Of a DNA stretch of 64,000 nt, positions 32,579 to 42,884 are shown piece after piece; the stretch's first letter is position 1, and every line of letters begins with the position of its first letter. This stretch comes from Hydractinia symbiolongicarpus (taxonomy: Eukaryota; Cnidaria; Hydrozoa; Anthoathecata; Hydractiniidae): the NCBI RefSeq assembly GCF_029227915.1, contig NC_079876.1, positions 21,390,001 through 21,454,000 of the forward strand, given 5' to 3'. Under the pieces are notes generated by a model. It was given only the letters and a program-made list of their open reading frames with translations, searched no databases and was not told the origin of the DNA. Made by a program: the position numbers and the translations under genes.

Positions 32579-32798
32579 CTTATCCCCGACAACGGAACGA
32601 TTTTAGAGAGTTCCTGTCTCTCAAAAATGTCCATATCCTCTGGTGCTATATGTTTAGCTGGTTGTTTAGGTGGCCTCCAAGCGTAATGTGGTACATTCTC
32701 CAATAAAGAAATAAATTCGGCCTTGCTAGCTTGTAATACCCCGTAAGTCCACGGCTTTTCACGATATCACGTAATTGTTTCACAGTGCGTGTGTTCAT
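32575..32798 (-). pseudogene. SAP-domain protein of element 2
   Basis: ATG 32796-32798, behind TACAATAAAGAA, begins MNTRTVKQLRDIVKSRGLTG followed by YYKLARPNLF, a SAP motif (a helix-turn-helix-like DNA-binding unit with conserved Leu, Arg and Gly-Tyr). A one-base shift at about 32715 leads to the proper C-terminus (LLENVPHYAWRPPKQPAKHI ... LSKIVPLSGIR) ending in TGA 32575-32577, which overlaps the next ATG by four bases. SAP domains bind AT-rich DNA, which suits a protein acting at the element ends. It is the first gene inside the right inverted repeat. Confidence 0.65.
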
Positions 32799-32859
32799 TT
32801 CTTTATTGTATAGAGTTTTTGTTTTATCAGAGGATTTCATTCTGCTCGACTAACGCGTC

Positions 32860-33120
32860 TTGACTGCACATGCGTTGACGATTAGCACTCTATAGGGGAA
32901 TTCCCCTACTAGATGCGCCAGAATTTTTTACTCATTTTTGTATGATTTTCGATGTACGTAGTATACTAGGGAATTCCCCCTGCAGTATGCGCTAGAAACT
33001 TATTCATTTTGTATGATTTGATGACGTCATCGCTTTATGGGGACTTTACCCTACTACTGCATGGTACTGGATTTACCCCTTGAATTCCATGGCTCAACAC
33101 CGTATGGTACCGGATATAGA
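32860..33120. repeat. Right terminal inverted repeat of element 2
   Basis: Inverse of 21828-22025, with TGATTTGATGACGTCATCGC, two GGGAATTCCCC boxes, two TTTTGTATGATTT copies and the terminal CATGGTACTGGAT / ATGGTACCGGAT boxes. It is longer than the left end because the ATCATACAAAAATGAG block is duplicated here. Confidence 0.8.
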
Positions 33121-33162
33121 TAGAGATAGAAAGATAGAGATAGATAGATAGATAGAAATATT
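33121..33162. repeat. (GATA)n microsatellite
   Basis: GATA/GATAGA run immediately outside element 2. A similar TTAGATAGAGAGAGAGAGAT run lies about 60-90 bp outside the left end (21736-21766). Confidence 0.8.
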
Positions 33163-33164
33163 CA

Positions 33165-33390
33165 TGCTCCCGATTTTCAAATTATTTGCTCCCTATGTAA
33201 AAATATTGCGCCCTGGATTCAAATTTAGGTTTGAATCCAGGGAGCATTGCTCCCGAAATTCAAATTGCGTGCTCCCTGTAACAATTCTCCTCCCAAAATT
33301 CAAATTTCATTTTGTATTCAGGGAGCAATGCTCCCGAAATGCAAATTGTCGATTTTGCATATCGGGAGCAGTGCTCCCGATTTTCAAATT
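33165..33390. repeat. GCTCCCGA-AATTCAAATT repeat cluster
   Basis: Six or more copies of (A)TGCTCCCGA followed by AATTCAAATT occur in both orientations. They form nested hairpins such as CTGGATTCAAATTTAGGTTT with its complement, and GGGAGCAGTGCTCCC. One copy resumes after the adjoining MITE (33828-33840), so the MITE inserted into the cluster. Confidence 0.65.
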
Positions 33391-33828
33391 ACCGTAATCT
33401 TTTGAATAAACGCCCGGGGCGTTTATTAAATTTTTTGACATTGTTGGGGGCCTCTATTCGAAGGGGGCGTTTAAAAGAGGGGGCGTTTATTAATTTCTTT
33501 ACACTTTGTCTCCTTTGCAGTTTTTAAGGATACCTATAATATATATCTTCACAACAGAAAATTAAAGATATTCACATGTTTTAGAGAATGAACTTCAAAA
33601 GCGAAGAACTAAATTTCCAACCTTAAACCTAAGATTTAGGAAAAAAATAAGTAAGTAACTATACTTTTACTATCGCCTCGAATAAACGCCCCTTATGAGG
33701 GAGGGGCGTCTATTCGAGGGGGTGTCTATTAGAAGGGGCGTTTATTTAAAAAATAACTAAAAAGGAGGGGCGTCTATTCGAGGGGGGCGTTTAATAGAAG
33801 GGGGTGTTTATTCGAAGCATTACGGAAG
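33390..33828. mobile_element. MITE rich in GGGGCGTTTATTCGA
   Basis: Inverted ends CCGTAAT..TT.GAATAAAC (33391-33414 and complement at 33805-33827) enclose several subterminal GGGGCGT(C/T)TATTCGA units on both strands. It has no coding capacity. The same motif density on both sides suggests transposase-binding arrays. Exact target duplication not resolved. Confidence 0.65.
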
Positions 33829-34527
33829 TGCTCCCGTGGTACAAAGCAATCAAGACAATAACAAACGGAGGATATCGAGTTTAACACAAACAGTGAATAG
33901 TGAAAGTTTACAGAGTAGGATTGTTTCTTGTTCTGTGTTGATTATTATATTTTCGCTTTTTTATTAATCTTTTTGCTTAACAAGCTGAGAATAAAATAAT
34001 AATGAAAGAAAGTATACCGAAATACGTTAGAACAGCCACTAAGTACTCTTTTCTAGGTAGCAAATTTTTTCAGCAGTTGTTTTACTGTCACTTTTTACGT
34101 ACTGGTGGGGAAATTTTTACCCTTTTTTCTGGAATTATGATTCGATTTTTTCCTATTATTAATATTGTTATTTAAAATTATTTAAAAATGTTTATACAGG
34201 ATAAAAACTTCAGTTGTGAAAACTGCTTTTGTCTTGCGTCAATGTGTATGTACGTATGTGTCAAAAATTAGTAAAATTAGAAAAAAATTAGTAAATTATA
34301 TCTATCTAAAAATTATCGTTTAAAACAAAGTTTCAAAGTTGAATAAGTAAGGAAAAGGGAACTCGGGAAAAATGAAAAGGAAAATCAAAGGCACCACAGA
34401 TGATGAAAGAAAAATGTGGACTGTACAGAAAGAGGCAGGCTAAGCAAAATGTTAAACAGACACAAAAAACTTCAAAAATCATGATCATTCAACAAACTCT
34501 TAAATCCTTGAATATTTTTTTCGCGTT

Positions 34528-34893
34528 TTATATGCGAAGGGAGCTCATTATATAATTAGGCTTCAAAATAATAAAATGACTTGCTGTCGAAAGTTTTACT
34601 TTAGGAAGTTTTACTGAGGTATTCGAGCTTCTTGTGTTTACTTGGTGATTCACTTTTTCAAAGTAGTTTTCGAAATTAGCACAAAAATTTCCATCCAAAC
34701 ACTTCCTTACGAACATGCACGACTGTTTCAACACCTCGCTGTAAATGTACGGAATTTTAACTTCGTGATCACCAACAATGCGTCTTGCTCGATTTGTAAG
34801 GGATTGCCGCTTGTCAATTTGACCATTGGTGAGGTCAGAATGAACTATCGAACAGTAAGTAAAAACAGGTAGAATCATCAAACGATAGATCAT
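34528..34893 (-). pseudogene. C-terminal domain of the minus-strand LINE ORF2
   Basis: 121 residues beginning MIYRLMILPVFTYCSIVHSD, the typical thumb/after-palm segment, then QIDKRQSLTNRARRIVGDHE and a basic tail ending in MSSLRI. It is open in this copy although the upstream reverse transcriptase is disrupted. Confidence 0.7.
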
Positions 34894-35311
34894 TCCAGAT
34901 ACTTTTGAAATGATGTTAGGTCTAATTCTCTCAAGCAGTCTAATTCTCGAACTGGCTTTTTTGTATGATCTATCAAACTGCTGGCTGAAGTTTAGTGTAT
35001 TGTCAAATAAAATTCCCAGATATTTGTAAGAGTCAACATGGTTGATTTAAGTGTCTCTATAATTAACAGTGAATTTGTCAGTATTTAGCGATAAACGTTT
35101 GGCTGTTCCAATAAGCATGACTTCAGTTTTACCCTTTTTTAGATTGATTATAAGTTCATTTAAATCTAAGTATGAAGATATATTTAAAAGTTCTTTTGTA
35201 AGGGTTGACATAATCACTGATTTATTCGAGTGTAAAAAGTAGACTGTTGTTTGTTATCTGCGTATTTTTTCTTTCTACAATTTTCTAATACGTCAGGCAG
35301 ATCGTTGAAAA

Positions 35312-35612
35312 ATATTGATAGCCTTGTGGTAGAGCGTTCGCTTCCAGTGCGGGAGTTCTGGGGTTCAAACCCCGGCCAAGTCATGCCAGAGACTATAAAA
35401 GTGTGAATCTATCCCTTCTGCTTGGCGTTTAACATGAGAATAGGATTGATATCTTAGGTGGTTGTCTGGTTGAGCGATTGCTGTGCTTGCACGACTTTCG
35501 TAGCTCAAATGGGAGCTTTAAATGCGCTAGGACCCCCTTCGCAGGACCCTCGTTGATAGCAGTACTAATAGGAACTGAAGAGGCTATCCTGGGTAAATTA
35601 ATAATTTCAATT
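35312..35612 (+). mobile_element. tRNA-derived SINE inside the LINE reverse transcriptase
   Basis: A 5' head with RNA polymerase III-type boxes: A-box-like TAGCCTTGTGGTAGAG (35320s) and B box GGTTCAAACCCC (35361-35372). A tRNA-unrelated body of about 230 bp follows, with TTAACATGAGAATAGGATT and CCCTCGTTGATAGCAGTACT, ending in TGGGTAAATTAATAATTTC. It separates LLFVI from FFNDLP of the LINE, so it postdates the LINE. Boundaries are good to about 10 bp; no clean target duplication was found. It is not a functional tRNA gene. Confidence 0.75.
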
Positions 35613-37262
35613 CAATTACGAATAACAAGGGTCCAAAATTGAGCCTTGTGGAACACTGGTATTGAAGATGATAAGCTGTTCTTTATTGACACAGACTGAT
35701 GTCTCTGAAAGAGATAACCAGTGAACCATGACAGTTCATTGCCTCTAACACCGTAACTTTGAAGTTTTTGCAGTAAAACATCATGACTTATAGTGTCGAA
35801 CGCTTTTGTTAAGTCAATGAATACAGCTCTCGTTAACTTTCCATTATCAACTTCCTTTCTGGTGTTGTCAACAAACAATGTCGCCGCGGTCGATGTAGAC
35901 CTATTTGATCGATATCCAAATTGAAACTCCGATAAGAGTTGGTTGGATTCGAGATATTCGCTTAGCTGGATATGGACTGCCTTTTCGAGTACTTTTGAGA
36001 GGGCTGGTGAAACAGAAATCGATCGGTAACTGTCTGGTTTGTTAATATCACCTGACTTATAGACGGGTGTTATTTTAGCTGATTTCCAGATGGTACTTGT
36101 CCAGTTCTCAATGATAAATTGATGATGTGACATAGTGGTTTGCTGATGATATGTGCACAGTCTTTAAGAAGATTTGTTGGTAACTCATCTAATCCAGTGC
36201 CTTTTTTTGGTTTAAACGATTTTATCTCTTTTTCAATATAAAGCTTTGATACATAATCCATTCTGAAAGTTTTAACAGTTCGTTGAGCGATGTAATGCGG
36301 AGTCTTCCAGATATACTAATTTAATACTAATACTAATTTAATACACTAGATTTTAATGTCTTCACTATTGTCGAGAAGTAATCACAAAACGTATTTGTAT
36401 TGGTGTGTTTTCTAGCTTTTCGGAGAACCTGGTCTCTACGGTTCATTACTTTTTTGTTTTCGTGAGTGATCCAAGGACAAGGCTTTTCTTTCAATTTTTT
36501 AGTAAACTGTGGAGCACGTGTGTTAAAAATCTCCTTCACCAGGGTGTTAAAGAAAAATAATGCGGAGTTTACACACTGCTGTTGTAAACTGGACTCCAGT
36601 CAATGTTATCAATGTCATTACACATAGATTCAGAACAATAGTTGTTGTAATTTCTACAAGTAACAACTTTTGGAATAAACTTCTGGTGATTAACCTTCCT
36701 CGTACAGACAACCATTTCATGATCACTCAAAGACGTAGCGACGACATCGGTACTAATTAAAGTTGACGGTACATTTGTCGCTATAATGTCGATTAACGTA
36801 GATGTAGAGTCGCTGATACGTATCGGCTTTTTAACTACTTGAGTGAATCCATAAGTAGTCAATAAAGATTTAAATTCTTTTCCAGTGTTTATGCAAAGAT
36901 AATTAACGTTCAGGTCTCCAAGGATGATTGTCTTTTTATTTTCTGATGATGATTTTAATAACACTTCGTAAAGATTATATTAAAGACGGTTATAGTTATT
37001 TAGATCCCATGGGTGGATTCTAGAAAGTAGCTGCAAGTACACTGCGCGAATTTTTATTAAAAACTTCAATCCAAATACTTTTCAATTCCTGCTTTTCCAG
37101 ATCATTTCGCCGTTTCCAATTTAAAGTATCGCGAATATAAATTGCCACTCCACCATCTTTGCCTACAACCCTGTCCCTTTGAAGAAATATGTAACCTAGG
37201 ATCTTGTAAATATTAGCCTCATCCACACTAAGATGTGTTTTGGACAGGGTTATGATGTACAT

Positions 37263-39130
37263 TACTTGTATAAAAATAACAACTGTCCAGCTTCTAGCGC
37301 ATTGACCCTAATCCATTTTTAGAGCAAATACGGGCTTTTTCAACAAAAGTCGTTGGATACAGTTAGGCTATCAGTAGATCCAATAAAATATCCCCGCATA
37401 TAACCCCGCCCTGTTTATAAGCCCATAGGCTTATACCCGAGTTTAGGCCAACTGGCCTTTATCCGGGAGACTTTTTCAATTTCGGACTAAAAAGAAAGGA
37501 GAAATGCATTCAACCAAATAATTTTTTCCCTTTTAGAAATATCTTTTTTTACATGCTCAGTCTTCTTTAGAGTCTCTTGTCCTTTAATAACACATTTACA
37601 CGGAACCTCCAGCTGTTCCCTCTTTTGTTCTGTCTTTTTTTCAAACATTAGTTCTCATCCTCCTTAAGTAATACAAGAAAGCAATAATTTTAGAACTTCC
37701 TATGCAGAAAAATAGAAGAAAAAATTGGTAGACGTTTGCCACTCACAACAACACCAAATTTTGGGGAGGAGATGACCAGTGCATTTACAAATCAGTTCCT
37801 CAATGCATGGCAGGAATATATTCTGACATCAACCGATTGAGGCCTTACATGTACATTTGTCGTGGTCGTTGTTATCATTAGAAAGTATTTTAAGAACTAA
37901 CTTTAGATATAAACAAAGCTTCAGTATGGAAAAAGATTAAAGTCAAAAGTGACACAAAAGTTTAATAATTAATGTTACGTACAAAAACTCTAATTACTAA
38001 TACGCCACGTAAATGCTTCCTGCGGGCACCTCAGCCACACCTTAAAATTGACTGACTTTATTCCTGAATAACACCGTTTGATGAAATTGCTAAATATCCT
38101 GAAAATGGTTTTTTAAGGAAATTAGAAGTACCGTGAATCCAAATATTTATAGCCAATTTCTTTGGTCATTAAGTTGGAGACAACTGAACGTCAAAATGGT
38201 TTATATGAAGAATAATCATGCTGAGAAATCTGTTAGATATGCTCGATTACAAAAAAATCTAGAAATAAGACAAGAAATTCAGCACAATCTTTTCGATTAC
38301 AAAACTATCATCAGTGCTAATATACATGCAAGTAAAAGTAAAAGCTCCCATAAAAGATAATTAGGGATCGTGGTAATTGTCACGCGAAAATAGATAAGCG
38401 AACATCCACATCTGACATGCAAAATCTATCACAAAATATGTTTATGGGGTAAAACATGGAAGTCCGACAACCACAATGTGTCGACCAAAAAATCTAAACC
38501 TGCAAGTGGCGTATACCAATGACTACCCATCAAAATGATAGAGAAAGAAAGAATTTGAAGCTTCTTCAATGGCTTTAAAACAACCGTCTCCAGAAAATAA
38601 ACTTGACGCGAAAGTATTGCACTTCTTCAGTATCGGAAAAATCGGTGGCAATCGTTGCAATTCTTAATCATCTTTTAAACCTATATTTTCATAACAACTT
38701 TTACATTTCCCGACTTCTGCTGAAATTTTTAAACACTTACGTATTCTTATTATTTCTATACTGAATGGATTGGTAATTATTAAACATACTTGATAAATTT
38801 GTACTGTTGAAGAAGCACAATAACTTTGCTTTTTTAAGAAACCGAAGCTCAATTAGATTTAATGCCATTAATTCCTGGAATAAGTTGCAGTCTTAAATGA
38901 CTAGAAAATTTGTTTTCCTTGAGTATTTTAATCTTAGAAGTGATCTGAAAAAGTACTTTGTTTCCTCTTACTAATCCTTTCTAAATTGTCAGACTTGACC
39001 ATTTGTTTCTCGCATGGTTGTTTATCATTTGACCCACTATCATGTGTGTGTTATTTTGTGCATTTCATATTGTTTACCGTAATTGTACAAGGGTGGCAAT
39101 ACCCTTTGCCTTAGCTTCATGTTATTAGGT
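37263..39130. other. Gene-poor DNA
   Basis: No convincing gene. A 75-codon frame at 38133-38360 (NHAEKSVRYARLQKNLEIRQ) has reasonable composition but no splice or family support. TAAGCCCATAGGCTTA at 37412-37427 is a small palindrome. Confidence 0.3.
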
Positions 39131-39383
<253 letters not shown>

Positions 39384-39509
39384 GCTCAAGAGCTTTTCCC
39401 ACAAGCATGCGCAATGAAGTAGAATGACCGCTGACCCGACGTAAAAAGATGCTCCCGTCAAAAAGTTGAACTCATTCAACTTTTTCAGCGCGTATTTTTT
39501 CTCTCAAGC

Positions 39510-39545
39510 TTTTCGGCCAATGAAATTCAAGAAAAATGTATATAT
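39510..39545 (+). promoter_or_regulatory. Possible core promoter of the MADF gene
   Basis: CGGCCAATGAA (CCAAT-box-like, 39514) and TATATATTG (39538) precede the ATG at 39616. Spacing is plausible for a metazoan promoter; it is only motif-level evidence. Confidence 0.35.
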
Positions 39546-39615
39546 TGCGTAATCCTTCCAGTGACATAAATTTTGGCGCAATTCCTTTTCATAACAAGTT
39601 CAAGGAAATATCAAG

Positions 39616-39987
39616 ATGGTAGAGAGACGACGTACTTTTGAAAGCTCACAAGAAAAACTTAATAATCTTGCTCGATTGGCTAAATTTTATAATCGCCCAC
39701 AAACTAACGAAGCCAATATACCAGAAGAAGGAGATATAGTGAACGAGGATGTACGGAGACGAAGCAACGACTTTGTAACCAGAGGTTATAATTTTATAAA
39801 TTATATTTACGAACAGGAGTTACTTCTACAACAACAGAATCAACAGTCATCACGACAAGATGAGGATGATATTGTAACTGACTTCTCACAAGTATCATGG
39901 GAAAACACTGTGGCCAATTATGACGTTGAAATCTTCATAAACGAGATGGAAGGTTTCCCATGCTTATGGATAGCCCGGACTACCTGA
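39616..39987 (+). CDS. MADF-domain gene, first coding segment
   Basis: 123 codons from ATG 39616. A basic N-terminus (MVERRRTFESSQEKLNNLAR) and a Gln-rich acidic stretch (LLLQQQNQQSSRQDEDDIV) end in VEIFINEMEGFPCLWI, which is the beginning of a MADF domain (helix, then x-C-L-W). The rest of the domain is in exons 42216-42283 and 42436-42884. No GT donor fits exactly after the CLW segment: the frame runs to TGA at 39985, and text in another frame (SPDYL) fits the family better, so a small indel or a damaged splice site is likely. MADF proteins are DNA-binding factors and are also partners of PIF/Harbinger transposases. Confidence 0.55.
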   Translation: MVERRRTFESSQEKLNNLARLAKFYNRPQTNEANIPEEGDIVNEDVRRRSNDFVTRGYNFINYIYEQELLLQQQNQQSSRQDEDDIVTDFSQVSWENTVANYDVEIFINEMEGFPCLWIARTT

Positions 39988-40859
39988 CTTTTTTTCTTCT
40001 AATTCTTCTTCTGCAGTTTTTAAGTGAGGGAAGAAAAAAGAGTCAGGTGAACCCTGATTTCAATTTTTGACAGTTAAAAAAAAACGAACTTTGAATTTTC
40101 GAAATTTTCCCGCACAATTTCGTAATTATTCATAATTATGCAAATTTAAATGTTATTTTAAAAATGGTAGGGGTAATAGAAGCAGTGATCAGAAAACGAA
40201 GAAGCTTTCACCCTAAAAAGGCAATGTTATTCACATGTTTAACGAACCAAAGCTTCGAGAGCAAGCATATGAATACACCGCAACATGATACGATTATACA
40301 GATTTACCTCATTGAATGTGCTTGTGTCGACTTTTTCTCTCTTTTTTTTTGAGAAATGTCCTCTGTATCTTTCCTTTTCAAATTTTTAACTGCGCTACTT
40401 CGTCCACTCTGTTTGTCGAGCACTTTGTTTTTAACGCTGTGGACATAATGTAGGTGTTTTCTTTGAAGAAACTCTTTTTTCGTAGTACATGTGAGCATGT
40501 GAGGTCACAAAGAACGTAAAAAAGAAAGCGTGTGGAAAAGCCGGGTGTTTATCATCAGTACTTTTTCTTATTTCAGTTGTACACTACGTCCTGCTCGATT
40601 AGCGAAAGGCATTTACGGGAGGTAGGGTGTTTATGAACATTTTTATAAGCAATAAAATAGACTTATGAAGTACGGAATATGATTTGATCAACTTATTACT
40701 TAATTCTCGACAACTTAAACATATATAAAGTTAACTACGGAAGCGTATTAGTGCCACTTTTGCCCGCTCACTTCATATGGATTTTTAAATGGTTTTACAC
40801 GTGTTTTTAACCTTTCCTTCTTTATATTTTTTTGCAAGTGGTTATTTTTAACATTCCCT

Positions 40860-41225
40860 CGACCACGTAATATTTTTTAAGTGGTTTTTTTATTAAAAAA
40901 TATTTTCTCGACGATTTAATATTTTTTTAAGTGGTCTTTTATTAAAAAATATTTTTTCAACCACTTAATATTTCTTAAGTGGTTTTTTATTAAAAAATAT
41001 TTTTTCGACCACTTAATATTATTTAAGTGGTTTTTTATTAAAAAATATTTTTTCGACCACTTAATATTTTTTAAGTGGTTTTTTATTAAAAAATATTTTT
41101 TCGACCACTTAATATTATTTAAGTGGTTTTTTATTAAAAAATATTTTTTCGACCACTTAATATTTTTTAAGTGGTTTTTTTTAAAAAATATTTTTTCGAC
41201 CACTTAATATTTTTTAAGTGGTTTT
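40860..41225. repeat. 48-bp hairpin satellite array, left
   Basis: About seven copies of a 48-bp unit, CCACTTAATATTATTTAAGT plus GG and a T/A-rich spacer that itself contains AAAAAATATTTTTT. Each unit is an inverted repeat (CCACTTAA ... TTAAGTGG). On the minus strand it yields a spurious 16-residue protein repeat. Confidence 0.85.
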
Positions 41226-41299
41226 TTTAACGGCACGCTCCATCGCTCCGTTTATTTAAATTAAATTGGAGGAGCCGCGAAATTCAACGAAACGAAAAT

Positions 41300-41441
41300 A
41301 TGGCGGATGCACTATCATGTGGTTTTAACTCTGAAGTAAAACATTTTACACTGTTTAAAAGCTGTTTTGAAGTTTGGAGAATAAAAAAAAGGATATTTTT
41401 TTTATTGTTTCTAGAATGTACTTACTGCTCTCATCCGCCAT
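41300..41441. repeat. Core between the arrays, with inverted ATGGCGGATG
   Basis: ATGGCGGATG (41300-41309) and CATCCGCCAT (41432-41441) face each other around about 120 bp of AT-rich DNA. The core lies between the two satellite arrays, so the set looks like a foldback element of about 1 kb. Confidence 0.55.
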
Positions 41442-41529
41442 CTTCGCCACTCTCCAAAACAAAATTACGACATACGGCAGGAAAACAGAGCACCACGTGG
41501 AGGATAAAAATGAAAACCATTTGTTAATA

Positions 41530-41835
41530 TTTAACAAGTGGAAAAATTCTTAACGCAAAAAACCACTTGTAAAAAAATTAACAAGTGGAAAAATATTTAA
41601 TGCACAAAACCATTTGTAAAAAAAATTAACAAGTAGAAAAATACTTAAAGCACAAAACCACTTGTAAAAAAATTAACAAGTGGAAAAATACTGAATGCAA
41701 AAAACCACTTGTAAAAAAAATTAACAAGTGGAAAAATACTTAATGCACAAAACCACTTGTAAAAAAATTAACAAGTGGAAAAATACTTACTGCACAAAAC
41801 CACTCGTAAAAAAAATTAACAAGTGGAAAAATAAA
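41530..41835. repeat. 48-bp hairpin satellite array, right
   Basis: About six copies of a 47-49 bp unit: CCACTTGTAAAAAAATTAAC, then AAGTGG, then AAAAATACTTAATGCACAAAA. The arms are CCACTTGT/ACAAGTGG. The period is the same as the left array, and the layout matches the reverse complement of the left unit. Confidence 0.85.
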
Positions 41836-42215
41836 AATAATTCAAAAAATTACTTATAATTTTCTTTGAAAAGTAGATCAGTACAGATGGCACTAATAAG
41901 CTTCCGGTTAACTAACGTTGGGGTCTAGGTTGATTAAAAAGCTTTCGTTTTGCTTTGCTTTTGTCGGTGAGGCTCGTTGAACATGCCTCACCGACAACTT
42001 ATTTATATTTTTTGGTCACACCGACAATTAAAATTTTAGCCAATCAGCGACGTGAATTCAGATTGTGAATTCAAATTCAAGGAGGGTCCACCTGACGCTC
42101 TCCTGTTTGACTTGTACTTTGGATTTTTTCTACTTTTCGCGGCCCTATACCGTGTAGTCCCCGTAAGGCTGAGAGCGTCAGGAACCCGGGCTAGCTTATG
42201 GAAAACTTCAACCAG

Positions 42216-42283
42216 GTCACACCATGACCAAAACACGAGAAAGACAGCATTGCAACAACTGGCAACAAAGTTTGGAAAACTAG
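42216..42283 (+). CDS. MADF-domain gene, middle exon
   Basis: Acceptor CAACCAG ends at 42215; donor is TAG|GTTGGAG at 42284. The exon encodes SHHDQNTRKTALQQLATKFG plus KL, the central helix of the MADF domain. Its last base joins the first two bases of the next exon to form one Val codon, keeping the frame exactly. Confidence 0.65.
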
Positions 42284-42435
42284 GTTGGAGTATTTTCGTA
42301 CATTGAACACTCGATATAAACCCTAAGCAGACACAGAAAAATTTGTCGACAATTATTGCATTAGGTTAGCTAGCTATAATTTTAAGTGCTGTTTTTCAAT
42401 CAAACTATCTAAACTTAAAGATTTATTTATTTTAG

Positions 42436-42884
42436 TGAAATTCCTGAAAGCGCAGTGGAAAAACCTGCGTGATAACCTAAAACGATGCTTGGTAAGGCGT
42501 GCAGAATTGACACGATCTGGTGCAGCAGCACATACATTGCCGAAATGTAAATACTTCTCACAGTTGCAGTTTGTACAAGACAAAGTCATGAATAAAGAGA
42601 CGTCTAGTAATGTTGCTATGCCCCCACCTTCACCAATCACAAGTGATGGCATAATGAGCTCTAGTTCAAGCCTTTCGGAAAATCAAGAAGAAAACTTGGA
42701 TAGTACTAGTACCTCTATTGAACCTATTCCAAAGAAGCCACGACAAAGTCAGAGTAATAAAAGACCCCGCGTACAAGCTGCAACTGAAATGGACGTTCAA
42801 TTTTTAAAAACATTGGAGGACATAAATTCAACGACTAGTGTCTTGATAAATAAAATTCTCTACTCTGGTACTGATCTGAATTGA
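42436..42884 (+). CDS. MADF-domain gene, last exon
   Basis: Acceptor TTATTTTAG ends at 42435. The exon encodes KFLKAQWKNLRDNLKRCLVR, the third MADF helix, then KCKYFSQLQFVQDKV, where the domain ends. A Ser/Pro-rich linker with a basic KKPRQSQSNKRPRV (nuclear-signal-like) follows, and a C-terminal helix (MDVQFLKTLEDINSTTSVLI) ends with TGA at 42882-42884. Layout is MADF plus short C-terminal interaction helix, as in MADF/BESS-type regulators, though I cannot confirm a BESS motif. Confidence 0.75.

Larger units (their letters stand above)
21828..33120. mobile_element. Polinton/Maverick-like element 2, near full length (~11.3 kb)
   Basis: Long imperfect inverted ends (left ~21828-22025, right ~32860-33120) share GATGACGTCATCAAATCATACAA..., TAGCGCATTATG-like text, GGGAATTCCC and a CCAGTACCATGCAGT box. 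Between them are a retroviral-type integrase, a family B DNA polymerase, a SAP protein and about a dozen small genes on both strands. Integrase plus this polymerase and inverted ends define Polinton-like elements. I did not recognise capsid jelly-roll, packaging ATPase or maturation protease genes. Many genes carry stops or frameshifts, so the copy is inactive. No target duplication was resolved; GATA-type microsatellite lies just outside both ends. Confidence 0.85.
34527..37262 (-). mobile_element. CR1/L2-type LINE, minus strand, 5'-truncated and decayed
   Basis: Read on the minus strand: endonuclease (37020-37262, LSKTHLSVDE...KDGGVAIYI; 36569-36964, IILGDLNVNYL ... STLIDIIATN ... SDHEMVV), linker (36333-36539), reverse transcriptase (36070-36261 and 35612-36133 with DSYRSISVSPALSKVLEKAV, GYRSNRSTSTAA, FIDLTKAFDTISHDVLL, VPQG region), a SINE insertion, then FFNDLPDVL, YADN and the C-terminal domain (34528-34893). 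It starts inside the endonuclease, so it is 5'-truncated. The catalytic YxDD reads YADN. Confidence 0.85.

Noticed and set aside
35320-35395. tRNA gene
   Set aside because: A and B boxes are present but the acceptor stem and anticodon arm do not form; it is the head of a SINE.
40916-41203. Open frame with 16-residue repeats (WSKKYFLIKNHL...)
   Set aside because: Direct product of the 48-bp satellite; no start context, family or conservation argument.
40860-41835. CRISPR-like array
   Set aside because: Regular 48-bp spacing and palindromes resemble CRISPR, but the spacers are the same in every unit and the context is a eukaryotic genome; it is satellite DNA.
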